Shown here: piece after piece, positions 56,060 through 64,000 of the stretch
How positions within the stretch are numbered: position 1 is the first letter of the stretch
Layout: each line of letters begins with the position of its first letter
Origin: an uncultured Bacteroidota bacterium
GTDB taxonomy: Bacteria; Bacteroidota; Bacteroidia; Flavobacteriales; Flavobacteriaceae
Reading direction: 5' to 3'
Assembly (NCBI GenBank): GCA_913062555.1
Contig: CAJXVU010000013.1
Span: 1-64,000 of the forward strand
Length of the DNA stretch: 64,000 nucleotides
Made by a program: the position numbers and the translations under genes
The notes under the pieces: model-generated
Database searches by the model: none
Seen by the model: only the letters and a program-made list of their open reading frames with translations
What the model was told of the DNA's origin: nothing

Positions 56060-57907
56060 TTAATTAAATCTCTTATCTAACTCTTCAACTCGCATCGTAA
56101 TAGTTGTAGCTCTATTGGTAGGAGAAATAGATGGTTCTTTACAGGCAAATAAACTATTTACCAAATGTTCTTGTTCTAATACCGTTAATCGTTGGCCTGT
56201 TTTAATGGCCAAACTTTTTGCTAAACTCTTAGCCAATAAATCTGTTTGACTAAAATTACTATTGGGAACTTCATTCTCAACATCGTTAATCAACTGTTCT
56301 AAAACAATAGATACACTAGATTCAACAACGCTCACTGGAACTCCGGTAATTTCAACAGTTTCATTTTCTAATTTTGAAAACACAAACCCCGTTTGTTCTA
56401 ACTGCTCTTTCAAATTATGAATAATCCCAATTTCTGAATTTGAGAATTCTAAACTTAAAGGAAACAACAATTGCTGACTTACAGCTTCTTTAACTGTAAT
56501 ATGCTGCAAAAATTGTTCGTATAATACCCTTTGATGTGCACGATGTTGATCAATTAACAACATCCCCGATTTAATAGTATTTACAATATATTTATTATGG
56601 ATTTGAAATGTTTTCAGTTTACTTTCTATGGCATCATCATTAAAAATTGACGGTGTAACTTTCTCACTTTCAAATTGTAGCTCACTTAACTCCTCTCGAT
56701 TCGCATTGCTTTTTGACTCCAATCCTACATACAAACTTTCCCAGCTCGTTGCAGGTTCTTTTTTATAATTTGAAGAAAAGCCTTTAGATATCTTTTCCTC
56801 TTTAAAAGGATTAAAGCCGCTATCAACTTCAACATTTGGATTTGAAATATTCTTATTTTTATAGTTATACGGGGTATCCATGCTACTATTGCGCTCAAAA
56901 TCTAGAATAGGAGCAATATTAAACTGACCCAAACAATGCTTAACAGCAGAGCGCAAAAGCGCATATAAAGTATGCTCGTCATCAAATTTAATTTCAGTCT
57001 TTGTTGGATGAATATTTATATCTATTGTTTTAGGATTTACCTCCAAATACAAGAAATAACTTGCGTGAGTTCCTGGTCTCAATAAGCCTTCAAATGCAGC
57101 ATTTATAGCATGATTTAGATAAGAGCTTTTTATAAAACGGTTATTTACAAAAAAAAACTGTTCTCCTCTAGTTTTTTTTGCGAATTCAGGTTTGCCAACA
57201 AATCCAGAAATTTTCAAAACTTCTGTAAATTCCTCAACAGGCACAAGCTTTTCATTAGTTTTTCCGCCAAAAACATTGACCAATCGTTGCCTGTTATTAC
57301 TTATTGGCAAATTAAATAGCTCACTACCATTATGGTACATTGAAAAACTAATATTGGAATGTGCCAATGTAACTCGGTTAAACTCATCTATAATATGTCG
57401 AGTTTCAACGGTATTGGATTTTAAAAAATTGCGTCGTGCTGGGATGTTAAAAAATAAATTTTTAACAGCGATCGAGGTTCCTTTCGGAACAACAATTACT
57501 TCTTGAGAAACAATATTACTGCCTTCAATTTTAATATGAGTTCCAACTTCTTCATGTTCTTGTTTTGTTTTTAACTCAACATGAGCAATAGCAGCTATAC
57601 TTGCCAAGGCTTCTCCACGAAACCCTTTAGTATTTAAATCAAATAAATCTTCGGCTGTTTTAATTTTAGAAGTTGCATGACGCTCAAAACTCAATCTGGC
57701 ATCAGTAACGCTCATCCCTTTACCATCATCAATAACCTGAATTAGGGTTTTCCCTGCTTCTTTAATAATAAGTTTTATTGTTGTTGCTCCAGCATCTATT
57801 GCATTTTCAATTAATTCTTTAACAACTGAAGCCGGTCGCTGAACAACTTCTCCTGCAGCTATTTGATTTGCAACATGGTCTGGTAATAATTGGATGATAT
57901 CTGCCAT
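56060..57907 (-). CDS. mutL: DNA mismatch-repair protein MutL
   Basis: 615 residues. GHKL ATPase domain: ELIENAIDAGATTIKL, IDDGKGM, TKGFRGEALASIAA. Central linker, then C-terminal dimerisation domain with VTPSIFNDD and the endonuclease-type motif DQHRAHQ...E at 453-464. The consensus of this motif is DQHA-x2-E-x4-E; here the first glutamate is Q459 (codon CAA at 56531-56533). The usual C-terminal Cys/His motif is also not obvious. Mismatch repair itself is not in doubt; nicking activity may be altered. Confidence 0.95.
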   Translation of the reverse strand: MADIIQLLPDHVANQIAAGEVVQRPASVVKELIENAIDAGATTIKLIIKEAGKTLIQVIDDGKGMSVTDARLSFERHATSKIKTAEDLFDLNTKGFRGEALASIAAIAHVELKTKQEHEEVGTHIKIEGSNIVSQEVIVVPKGTSIAVKNLFFNIPARRNFLKSNTVETRHIIDEFNRVTLAHSNISFSMYHNGSELFNLPISNNRQRLVNVFGGKTNEKLVPVEEFTEVLKISGFVGKPEFAKKTRGEQFFFVNNRFIKSSYLNHAINAAFEGLLRPGTHASYFLYLEVNPKTIDINIHPTKTEIKFDDEHTLYALLRSAVKHCLGQFNIAPILDFERNSSMDTPYNYKNKNISNPNVEVDSGFNPFKEEKISKGFSSNYKKEPATSWESLYVGLESKSNANREELSELQFESEKVTPSIFNDDAIESKLKTFQIHNKYIVNTIKSGMLLIDQHRAHQRVLYEQFLQHITVKEAVSQQLLFPLSLEFSNSEIGIIHNLKEQLEQTGFVFSKLENETVEITGVPVSVVESSVSIVLEQLINDVENEVPNSNFSQTDLLAKSLAKSLAIKTGQRLTVLEQEHLVNSLFACKEPSISPTNRATTITMRVEELDKRFN

Positions 57908-57910
57908 TAA

Positions 57911-58195
57911 TTATTTGGGGGAAAATATAGATAAATCAAAATCTATTATAAAGAGAAAAATTAAAATAAGTGCCGCTCCGATGATTAAAATTCTACGACT
58001 TGATTCCTTATCTTTTTTGCTTTTAAGATCTGAAAGTGCATTATTTAGTTTTGCTTTTAGACCATGGTTTCCAACCGTGGTTCTGTATTCATCGAACTTA
58101 TGCTTAATTTCAAACGGGTTTCCTTCTCCTTTATCATCAAAATGACGAGGCGTATAACTAAACTTTTTATTCTTACGTAATTTGAATATCCCCAT
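57911..58195 (-). CDS. Small membrane-anchored protein with RKNKKFSY motif
   Basis: 94 residues: basic N-terminus (KLRKNKKFSYTPRHFDDKG), hydrophilic middle (KAKLNNALSDLKSKKDKES), C-terminal membrane helix (ILIIGAALILIFLFIIDF). Three bases before mutL. Homologues have sometimes been labelled riboflavin synthase subunit beta in databases, apparently because of the nearby ribH; the sequence gives no support for that. Shares its N-terminal motif with the next gene upstream. Confidence 0.8.
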   Translation of the reverse strand: MGIFKLRKNKKFSYTPRHFDDKGEGNPFEIKHKFDEYRTTVGNHGLKAKLNNALSDLKSKKDKESSRRILIIGAALILIFLFIIDFDLSIFSPK

Positions 58196-58212
58196 AATTT
58201 TTATGATTTAAG

Positions 58213-58449
58213 TTACATGAATCTATTTTGCAATATATACATGCAAATCAATAATAATACCAAAATTACAATTAAGGTCCCTATTGACAAACCACGCTTA
58301 GATTTGGGCTGATTTGCGCTTCTTTCACTTTGCCATTTCTCAACAAATCTTTTCGAATTAGAGCGCTTCTCCAAATCTCCGTCTGTATGACTCTCTTTAG
58401 AAAATCTTGATTTATAGCTAAACTTCTTATTCTTGCGTTGTTTTAACAA
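58213..58449 (-). CDS. Small membrane-anchored protein, paralogue of 57911-58195
   Basis: 78 residues with LKQRKNKKFSYKSRFSK at the start, an Arg/Ser-rich polar segment and a C-terminal membrane helix (LIVILVLLLICMYIL). Same layout as the neighbour 18 bases downstream, so the pair is likely an old duplication. Orientation places the basic end in the cytoplasm. Function unknown. Confidence 0.75.
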   Translation of the reverse strand: MLKQRKNKKFSYKSRFSKESHTDGDLEKRSNSKRFVEKWQSERSANQPKSKRGLSIGTLIVILVLLLICMYILQNRFM

Positions 58450-58475
58450 AATTTTTCTTATCTCAAGATTTTATA

Positions 58476-58483
58476 CAAATATA
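58476..58483 (-). promoter_or_regulatory. -7 element before the small-protein/mutL run
   Basis: Minus-strand TATATTTG, 27 bases before the ATG at 58449. It fits TAnnTTTG; a -33 TTG at normal distance is not seen. It would give the 58449-53344 block its own promoter, separate from ribH. Confidence 0.4.
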
Positions 58484-58704
58484 TATGATATCAAAACTGG
58501 CAGCTGCCATCTGAAATAATGTCACTTTAAGTTCTTGATATCTGCTTTTCAAATGTACTTAAATTACAATGAAGTTTCGCTTAGCAAGTGCTAAAAATTG
58601 TTAACAAAATCTACGGTGAACCCCTTCAAAAATTAGAGTGTCCACTTTGAATATTATATTTTAGACCACTCCATTTATTAAAAACCAAGATGGTTTTCCA
58701 TATT

Positions 58705-59187
58705 TTACGTCTTACTTATTACTGCCATTTTAATGGCCGCAATTGCCGCTTCAGTACCTTTATTCCCATGTTTTCCTCCAGAACGGTCAATGGCTTGTTG
58801 CAAATTATTATCGGTTAGAACACAAAAAATAACTGGCGTATCATGTAATATATTTAGATCTTTAATCCCCTGAGAAACACCTTCACAAACAAAATCAAAA
58901 TGCTTAGTTTCCCCCTGAATAACACTTCCAATGGCAATTACAGCATCTACATTTTGAGTCTGCATCTTTTTGCTACCATAAATAAGCTCAAAACTACCTG
59001 GTACATTCCAACGTAGTATATTTTCACTAGTAGCACCACAATCAACCAAAGCATCGTAAGCCCCTTTAAAGAGTCCCTCCGTTACTGTATCATTCCATTC
59101 TGAAACGACAATCCCAAACCGAAAATTTTTCGCGCTTGGGATTGTTGTTTTATCGTATTCGGATAAATTTTTATTTGCAGTTGCCAT
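58705..59187 (-). CDS. ribH: 6,7-dimethyl-8-ribityllumazine synthase
   Basis: 160 residues. Penultimate step of riboflavin synthesis. Conserved: SEWNDTVTEGLFKGAYDAL, RWNVPGSFELIYGSKKM, AIGSVIQGETKHFDFVCEGV with the catalytic His, VIFCVLTDNNLQQAIDRSGG and HGNKGTEAAIAA. Four bases after the TPR gene, so probably co-transcribed. Confidence 0.97.
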   Translation of the reverse strand: MATANKNLSEYDKTTIPSAKNFRFGIVVSEWNDTVTEGLFKGAYDALVDCGATSENILRWNVPGSFELIYGSKKMQTQNVDAVIAIGSVIQGETKHFDFVCEGVSQGIKDLNILHDTPVIFCVLTDNNLQQAIDRSGGKHGNKGTEAAIAAIKMAVISKT

Positions 59188-59191
59188 GTGA

Positions 59192-59962
59192 TTAGTTACT
59201 AGCAGCTTCCGATTTACCTATAAATACATCTATATCTATAGCTTGAGTACTCTCAGCAAATTCGTTTTTAATACGTGTAAAAAACGTTAAGGCTTTAGCA
59301 TTTTGACCTAACTCCATTGCAATTGTTCCTGCTTTATACAGATACATTGGTGTAGTATAATCATTCGTACGCATTTGAGCCGCTTGCACATAATAATCTA
59401 AGGCATCTTCAACTTGGTTTAACTGTACAAATGCGTCTCCTATTCCTCCGGTAGCAATTGGACCTGTAGCCAAATCATTGCCCTTGAAATTACTTAAATA
59501 GTTAATTGCATTTTGGTAATCTTTCATGTTTAGATATGCCATACCAGCATAATAGTTTGCCAAATTACCAGCATTAGTACCACTATACTCTGAAGCGATA
59601 TCTAACATTCCAAATTTACCTTCAGCACCATTAAGAGCTAAGGTAAATAATGAATCTTTCTCAGTCCCCCCAGTTAAAGCTTGCTCAAAATATTGTTGTG
59701 CAGAGAACATATCGTTCATAGCATTACCTTCTTTAGGCTCTTGAATAAATTTGTTATATCCTAAGTAACCCAAAACAATTACCGCCGCAAACGCAACGAT
59801 AATAAAAATATATTTTTGGTTGTTTCCAACCCATTCCTCAGTTCTAGATGCACCTTCGTCCAAAGTATTAAATACCTCTGCAGTTGCCGATTGATCTTCA
59901 ATCGCATCAACTTTCTCAGCTTTAGTTTTTGGTTTGTATCCTCTTTTCTTGTAAGTAGCCAT
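59192..59962 (-). CDS. Tetratricopeptide-repeat membrane protein
   Basis: 256 residues from the ATG at 59962 (a TTG at 59986 is excluded because the promoter -7 box covers it). Cytoplasmic N-terminus, membrane helix (YIFIIVAFAAVIVLGYLGY), then TPR-like helical repeats (LANYYAGMAYLNMKDYQNAI, PIATGGIGDAFVQLNQVEDA, TPMYLYKAGTIAMELGQNAK). Resembles the YfgM-like family of periplasmic helper proteins. Regularly precedes ribH in Flavobacteriia. Confidence 0.9.
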   Translation of the reverse strand: MATYKKRGYKPKTKAEKVDAIEDQSATAEVFNTLDEGASRTEEWVGNNQKYIFIIVAFAAVIVLGYLGYNKFIQEPKEGNAMNDMFSAQQYFEQALTGGTEKDSLFTLALNGAEGKFGMLDIASEYSGTNAGNLANYYAGMAYLNMKDYQNAINYLSNFKGNDLATGPIATGGIGDAFVQLNQVEDALDYYVQAAQMRTNDYTTPMYLYKAGTIAMELGQNAKALTFFTRIKNEFAESTQAIDIDVFIGKSEAASN

Positions 59963-59983
59963 ATCTTGTATATTAATGCGCCG

Positions 59984-59991
59984 CAAAAATA
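59984..59991 (-). promoter_or_regulatory. -7 element of TPR/ribH transcript
   Basis: Minus-strand TATTTTTG followed by CGGC, fitting TAnnTTTG; start expected about 15 bases before the ATG at 59962. No clear -33 TTG. Confidence 0.4.
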
Positions 59992-60098
59992 AAATTTTTA
60001 TTGATAAAAAAAAGCTAATTTATTTGTTATTTTTCAATAATTTGCACCTTCCTTTAAAGAATCTATAGCTTCTTATGAGTATTTAACTTACCATTTTA

Positions 60099-61181
60099 AT
60101 GATTTTAAAAACATTATCTATATTAAATTATAAAAATTTTGATGTGCAATCTTTCCAATTTGACGCCAAAATCAACTGTTTTGTTGGACCTAACGGCATT
60201 GGGAAAACCAATATTTTAGATGCTATTTATCACCTATCATTTGGGAAAAGTTATTTTAACCCAGTATCATCACAAAATATTAAACATAACCAAGATTTCT
60301 TTGTGATAGATGGTGTTTACAACAAACAAGACCGTCAAGAAAAGATAATTGTTTCCTTAAAAAAAGGGCAAAAGAAAATTATTAAGCGCAATGGAAAAGC
60401 TTATGAACGATTTAGTGATCATATTGGTTTCTTACCATTAGTAATTATTTCTCCTGCCGATCGAGATTTAATTACTGAGGGAAGTGATACCAGACGAAAA
60501 TTCATGGATGGCGTTATTTCTCAAAGTAATAAAACTTATTTATTAGATTTAATTAATTATAATAAAGTATTATCACAGCGTAATGCACTATTAAAGTATT
60601 TTGCTTTAAATAACACCTTTAATGCTGACACATTAGATATTTATAATGAGCAACTTCATACACTTGGTCATTCAATTTATAAGATGCGTGATCAATTTTT
60701 ACAAGAATTTATTCCAATTTTTAAGGCACAATACAAAGCCATTAGCAATGACAATGAAACCATTAATCTTGTATATAAAAGTGACTTAATAGATGGTGAC
60801 TTAAATACTTTATTAAACGCAACCATTTATAAGGACAAGGCTTTACAATACACTAGCGTCGGCATTCATAAAGATGATTTAAGTTTTGAAATAGAGCAGT
60901 ATCCCATTAAGAAATTTGGAAGTCAAGGCCAGCAAAAAACATTTTTAATTGCTTTAAAACTCGCTCAATTCGATTTTATAAAGAACCATAGTGGAGTGAG
61001 CCCTATTTTATTACTAGATGATATATTTGACAAACTTGACGCACAACGGGTATCTCAAATAATAAATTTGGTAGATAATGAAAATTTTGGCCAGATATTT
61101 ATTAGTGATACACATCCAGAACGTACTGAAGCCGCCATAAAACAAGTACATCAAACCTATCAAATTTTTAATTTAGCATAA
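60099..61181 (+). CDS. recF: DNA replication and repair protein RecF
   Basis: 360 residues. Recombination mediator that helps load RecA at gaps. P-loop GPNGIGKT (30-37), signature [18 protein letters not shown], Walker [14 protein letters not shown] and the D-loop region IFISDTHPE. Divergent from the TPR/ribH transcript. Confidence 0.97.
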   Translation: MILKTLSILNYKNFDVQSFQFDAKINCFVGPNGIGKTNILDAIYHLSFGKSYFNPVSSQNIKHNQDFFVIDGVYNKQDRQEKIIVSLKKGQKKIIKRNGKAYERFSDHIGFLPLVIISPADRDLITEGSDTRRKFMDGVISQSNKTYLLDLINYNKVLSQRNALLKYFALNNTFNADTLDIYNEQLHTLGHSIYKMRDQFLQEFIPIFKAQYKAISNDNETINLVYKSDLIDGDLNTLLNATIYKDKALQYTSVGIHKDDLSFEIEQYPIKKFGSQGQQKTFLIALKLAQFDFIKNHSGVSPILLLDDIFDKLDAQRVSQIINLVDNENFGQIFISDTHPERTEAAIKQVHQTYQIFNLA

Positions 61182-61274
61182 GATGATAAGCTATTGAGCT
61201 AAGTAAAACTAAGCTCTTATAACCCAAATAATCAAATAAATTATTAATTTCCATCAATTTGTTAATTGATCCAT

Positions 61275-61697
61275 ATGAAATATAAAATATACTGCATATT
61301 CGCCTTAATTATTTTAAGCAGCTGCTCTCCAAAACCTAAAAAATACATAGAACATATCACGGGTTATTGGCAAATCACTCAGGTAGAAAAGGATAATAAA
61401 CTTATAAAAAAGTACACCATAAGTGCGACTGTTGATTATTTTAAAGTAGAAAGCAATTTAACTGGGTTCAAAAAAAAAGTAACACCTACTTTTGAAGGCT
61501 CCTTTATTATTTCAAAGCATCATATGCCTTTTTCTTTAAAAATTGAGAATGATTCACTAAATATTTACTATATTAATAAGGACATTACAATTAAGGAAAC
61601 GATATTAAAGGCTTCTCAAAACGAATTAATAATTACAAATTCTGAAGGATTGAAGTATACTTATAGGCCCTTTGAAAAAATAGATTTACTACCGTGA
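61275..61697 (+). CDS. Lipocalin-like lipoprotein
   Basis: 140 residues from the ATG at 61275 (a TTG at 61266 is in frame). Lipobox LSSC. After it, GYWQITQVEKDNKLIKKYTI, with alternating beta strands and YTYRPFEK near the end, as in small lipocalin-like Bacteroidota lipoproteins. No catalytic motif; function unknown. Confidence 0.75.
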   Translation: MKYKIYCIFALIILSSCSPKPKKYIEHITGYWQITQVEKDNKLIKKYTISATVDYFKVESNLTGFKKKVTPTFEGSFIISKHHMPFSLKIENDSLNIYYINKDITIKETILKASQNELIITNSEGLKYTYRPFEKIDLLP

Positions 61698-61776
61698 AAC
61701 ATCCATAGCGAAATTTTGACCCAAGAAAATGACTAAATGGATATTAGTCAACCAAATTAAAAATATTAAAATATAC

Positions 61777-62073
61777 ATGAAAAAACGTCACAACGAGAAT
61801 ATGAGTTTAAGTGAAGCTCTTAAGGAATTTGTTGACACTAACAAGCTTCAAAAAGGCTTAGACAAAATTGATGTACAAGAAGCCTGGGTTAATTTAATGG
61901 GAAATGGGGTTAATAACTACACCACTAACGTTCAATTAAAGAACAGCACTCTGTACGTACAGTTAAGCTCTTCTGTATTGCGTGAAGAGCTGAGTTACGG
62001 AAAAGAAAAAATAATAAATTTACTTAATGAGTCATTAGGGAAACCACTTATTAAGTCTTTAGTCCTGAGCTAA
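61777..62073 (+). CDS. DUF721 (DciA-like) protein
   Basis: 98 residues from the ATG at 61777; an earlier ATG at 61729 adds 16 unlikely residues. DUF721 pattern: SLSEALKEFVDTNKLQKGLD, VQEAWVNLMGNGVNNYTTNV, NSTLYVQLSSSVLREELSYG. DciA, the founding relative, loads the replicative helicase in many bacteria; its closeness to recF fits a role at the replication fork, but the match is only to the domain. Confidence 0.85.
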   Translation: MKKRHNENMSLSEALKEFVDTNKLQKGLDKIDVQEAWVNLMGNGVNNYTTNVQLKNSTLYVQLSSSVLREELSYGKEKIINLLNESLGKPLIKSLVLS

Positions 62074-62157
62074 AAGTTGAAATTTAAACCATAAAAAGAG
62101 GATGATATTAAAATTAACACTATATTCGCGCTTTATTAAAAATTTATAAATTACAAC

Positions 62158-62349
62158 ATGAGTAAAGGAACAGTAAAATTCTTCAATGATTCTAAAGGAT
62201 TTGGATTCATTACAGAAGAAGGATCAAGCAAAGATCACTTTGTACACATTTCAGGCTTAATCGACGAAGTTCGTGAAGGTGATGAAGTAGAATTCGATTT
62301 ACAAGAAGGTAAAAAGGGATTAAACGCAGTAAACGTAAAAGTAATTTAA
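62158..62349 (+). CDS. cspA: Cold-shock protein
   Basis: 63 residues, a single cold-shock domain with RNP1 KGFGFI and RNP2 HFVHIS. Binds single-stranded RNA/DNA. Its 5' leader contains TATATTCG at 62121-62128, a near match to the -7 element. Family call is certain; a cold response is not shown. Confidence 0.95.
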   Translation: MSKGTVKFFNDSKGFGFITEEGSSKDHFVHISGLIDEVREGDEVEFDLQEGKKGLNAVNVKVI

Positions 62350-62374
62350 TATATACTTTAACATTTTACAGACA

Positions 62375-62404
62375 AAGCCTATCATAATTATGATAGGCTT
62401 TTTT
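62375..62404 (+). terminator. Cold-shock gene terminator
   Basis: AAGCCTATCATA pairs perfectly with TATGATAGGCTT over a two-base loop, followed by six T; 25 bases after the stop. Confidence 0.88.
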
Positions 62405-62438
62405 GTTGTGCTTATTTTTTTATTTCAATATGAAGCAT

Positions 62439-62475
62439 AAAAAAAGGCTATAACTTATAAGTCATAGCCTTTTTT
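62439..62475. terminator. ndk terminator
   Basis: GGCTATAACTT pairs with AAGTCATAGCC (one mismatch) over two bases; A-run on the left and T-run on the right, so it can act for ndk (-) and as a back-up for cspA (+). Confidence 0.8.
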
Positions 62476-62496
62476 CTTATATATATTTATTCTAGT

Positions 62497-62916
62497 CTAA
62501 AACATTTCTCTTCCAGAAAAATGAAAAGCACTTTCTATATTAGCATTTTCATCACTATCACTACCATGAACCGCATTTTCACCAATAGAAGCAGCGAAAA
62601 GTTTGCGAATTGTTCCATCTGCAGCTTCAGCAGGATTAGTTGCTCCAATTAAAGTTCTAAAATCATCAACTGCGTTATCCTTCTCTAAAATAGCCGCTAC
62701 AATTGGTCCACGAGTCATATACTCAACTAATTCTCCAAAAAATGGACGTTCGTTATGAACTGCATAAAATGCTTCCGCATCAGTTGTAGTCATTTGTGTT
62801 AATTTCATCGCTACAATTCTAAATCCTGAAGCTGTAATTTTCTCTAATATCGCGCCAATATTACCTTTTTCAACTGAATCAGGCTTAAGCATTGTAAATG
62901 TTCTATTTGTTGCCAT
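62497..62916 (-). CDS. ndk: Nucleoside-diphosphate kinase
   Basis: 139 residues. Transfers phosphate between nucleoside di- and triphosphates. Catalytic His in [24 protein letters not shown] and [20 protein letters not shown] are typical. Single-gene transcript with a good promoter (62936-62965) and terminator. Confidence 0.97.
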   Translation of the reverse strand: MATNRTFTMLKPDSVEKGNIGAILEKITASGFRIVAMKLTQMTTTDAEAFYAVHNERPFFGELVEYMTRGPIVAAILEKDNAVDDFRTLIGATNPAEAADGTIRKLFAASIGENAVHGSDSDENANIESAFHFSGREMF

Positions 62917-62935
62917 TGTTTAATTAAATTTCGTG

Positions 62936-62965
62936 CAAAAATAACTAATTACTTGTTAAAAACAA
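62936..62965 (-). promoter_or_regulatory. ndk promoter
   Basis: Minus strand: TTG (62963-62965), 19 bases, TATTTTTG (62936-62943). Start near 62929, about 13 bases before the ndk ATG. Confidence 0.55.
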
Positions 62966-63002
62966 GTTATGCCATCTCTAAAAAATTGTATATTCGCCTC
63001 CT

Positions 63003-64000
63003 ATGACAAAAAACGATATTTCAGATATTAATGCACTGCTTACTAAGCCTAAGCAAATCGTGATTGTACCCCATAAAAACCCCGATGGTGACGCCATAGG
63101 CTCATCATTAGCACTCTATCATTATTTAAAGCAAAAAGAGCATCATGTTAATGTTATAGCTCCAAATGATTATCCCGGTTTTTTAAAATGGATTCCAGGA
63201 GAAGAAGTGATCATAAAACATGAAACCGAAACGGAAAAATCTGATGATTTAATTAACAAAGCTGATATCATTTTTACTTTAGATTTTAATGCACTTCATA
63301 GAACAGGCAAAATGGAAGCTGTATTAACTCGTGCTAGTGCTATTAAAATCATGATAGATCACCATCAACAACCGGATGACTATGCGCAATATGTATATTC
63401 GGATGTGGCCATGTGTTCAACTTGCGAAATGATATATCACTTTATAGAAATGCTCGAAGACGTGCCATCTATTAACGCTGATATTGCTACTTGTATTTAT
63501 ACAGGGATAATGACAGATACTGGCTCATTCCGGTTTAGATCAACCACGAGTACCACACATCGAGTTATTGCTGATCTTATTGACAAAGGTGCTAATAATG
63601 CTGAAATACACAATAACGTATATGACACTAATAGTTTCAATAGAATTCAAATACTAGGCTGTGCTCTTAGTAATTTAAAATCGATTAAAGCCTATAACAC
63701 CGCTTATATTACCTTATCACAAGATGAACTTAATAGTTTCAATTTCAAAAAAGGAGATACCGAAGGGGTTGTAAATTATGCACTATCTCTTCAAGATGTT
63801 GTTTTTGCAGTCATTTTTATTGAGCATAAAAAAGAAAATATTATTAAAATATCGCTACGTTCAAAAGGAACTTTTGATGTTAATAAATTTGCCAGGTTAC
63901 ATTTTAATGGCGGCGGTCATAAAAATGCCTCTGGTGGGCGTAGTGAGTTGGACCTAAAAAATACTGTTGATAAATTTATTAGTATCTTACCCACATATAA
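63003..64000 (+). CDS. nrnA: DHH-family bifunctional nanoRNase/pAp phosphatase, 3' end outside window
   Basis: About 332 residues are visible and no stop is reached; family members are about 335-340, so only a few codons are missing. It degrades short RNA and 3'-phosphoadenosine-5'-phosphate. Motifs: HKNPDGDAIGSSLAL (motif I), the DHH motif in IDHHQQPDDYA, GIMTDTGSFRF, and a C-terminal DHHA1 domain with NGGGHKNASGG. Divergent from ndk. The start is the first ATG after the ndk promoter region. Confidence 0.93.
   Translation, partial: MTKNDISDINALLTKPKQIVIVPHKNPDGDAIGSSLALYHYLKQKEHHVNVIAPNDYPGFLKWIPGEEVIIKHETETEKSDDLINKADIIFTLDFNALHRTGKMEAVLTRASAIKIMIDHHQQPDDYAQYVYSDVAMCSTCEMIYHFIEMLEDVPSINADIATCIYTGIMTDTGSFRFRSTTSTTHRVIADLIDKGANNAEIHNNVYDTNSFNRIQILGCALSNLKSIKAYNTAYITLSQDELNSFNFKKGDTEGVVNYALSLQDVVFAVIFIEHKKENIIKISLRSKGTFDVNKFARLHFNGGGHKNASGGRSELDLKNTVDKFISILPTY

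Noticed and set aside
57911-58195. Riboflavin synthase subunit beta
   Set aside because: No lumazine-synthase motif; the true ribH is at 58705-59187. The protein is a small membrane-anchored one.

Overview
The window is a contiguous piece of an AT-rich chromosome from a member of the Flavobacteriia (Bacteroidota), probably a marine Flavobacteriaceae. The evidence is gene content (type IX secretion cargo with gliding-type C-terminal sorting domains, PorP/SprF proteins, DUF4870, PspC/head-GIN, WbqC, DUF6122, DUF5683), promoters of the Bacteroidetes form TTG-N17-23-TAnnTTTG, and the near absence of Shine-Dalgarno sequences. I see no CRISPR array, insertion sequence, integrase or phage gene. The genus cannot be fixed from the sequence alone.

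Layout. 1-6177 (+): tight envelope operon SpoIIM / membrane protein / DUF4129 / DUF4350 / MoxR ATPase / DUF58; the first gene is cut by the window edge. 6337-8591: DUF2141 secreted protein, then the divergent oxidative-stress pair dps (-) and oxyR (+), and a small conserved protein. 8765-10748: AIM24-like, DUF4442 and DUF4870 genes. 10875-13772 (+): PadR regulator, PspC protein and head-GIN lipoprotein. 13966-14928 (-): trxB. 15308-29898 (-): a 14-kb type IX secretion region with a 2744-residue SprB-like adhesin, a second type-B cargo, two PorP/SprF proteins (one fused to a charged 34-residue tandem repeat and a SPOR-like end) and a secreted beta-helix protein. 30186-32083: small secreted proteins, an intradiol-dioxygenase-like protein without its histidine ligands, and tRNA-Pro(UGG). 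32165-39098 (+): sugar dehydrogenase, udk, divIC-like gene, and mutA and mutB separated by two lipoprotein genes. 39186-44166 (-): nitrite-reduction operon nirK(cytochrome c fusion) / formylglycine-enzyme-like / SCO / ric / alginate-export-like porin, with an FNR-like box in front. 44491-47334: M16 peptidase. 47805-53355 (+): parA, parB, DUF5683, dapB, lepB, WbqC, DUF6122. 53344-59962 (-): TPR protein, ribH, two small membrane proteins, mutL, two rhomboids, endonuclease/phosphatase-family protein. 60099-62349 (+): recF, lipoprotein, DUF721, cold-shock protein. 62497-62916 (-): ndk. 63003 onward (+): DHH phosphatase running off the window.

How the genes work together. Most are core functions. 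The accessory parts are the type IX cargo region, in which each sorting-domain protein is followed by its own PorP/SprF gene, and the nirK operon, which joins nitrite reduction to copper delivery (SCO) and repair of nitric-oxide-damaged iron centres (Ric). The points most worth following up are the PorP/SprF-repeat-SPOR fusion, the dioxygenase-like protein lacking metal-binding histidines, a bipartite 20-base motif repeated with identical spacing in front of two unlinked envelope genes, and the FNR-like site placed at about -41.5 of a Bacteroidetes-type promoter at nirK.
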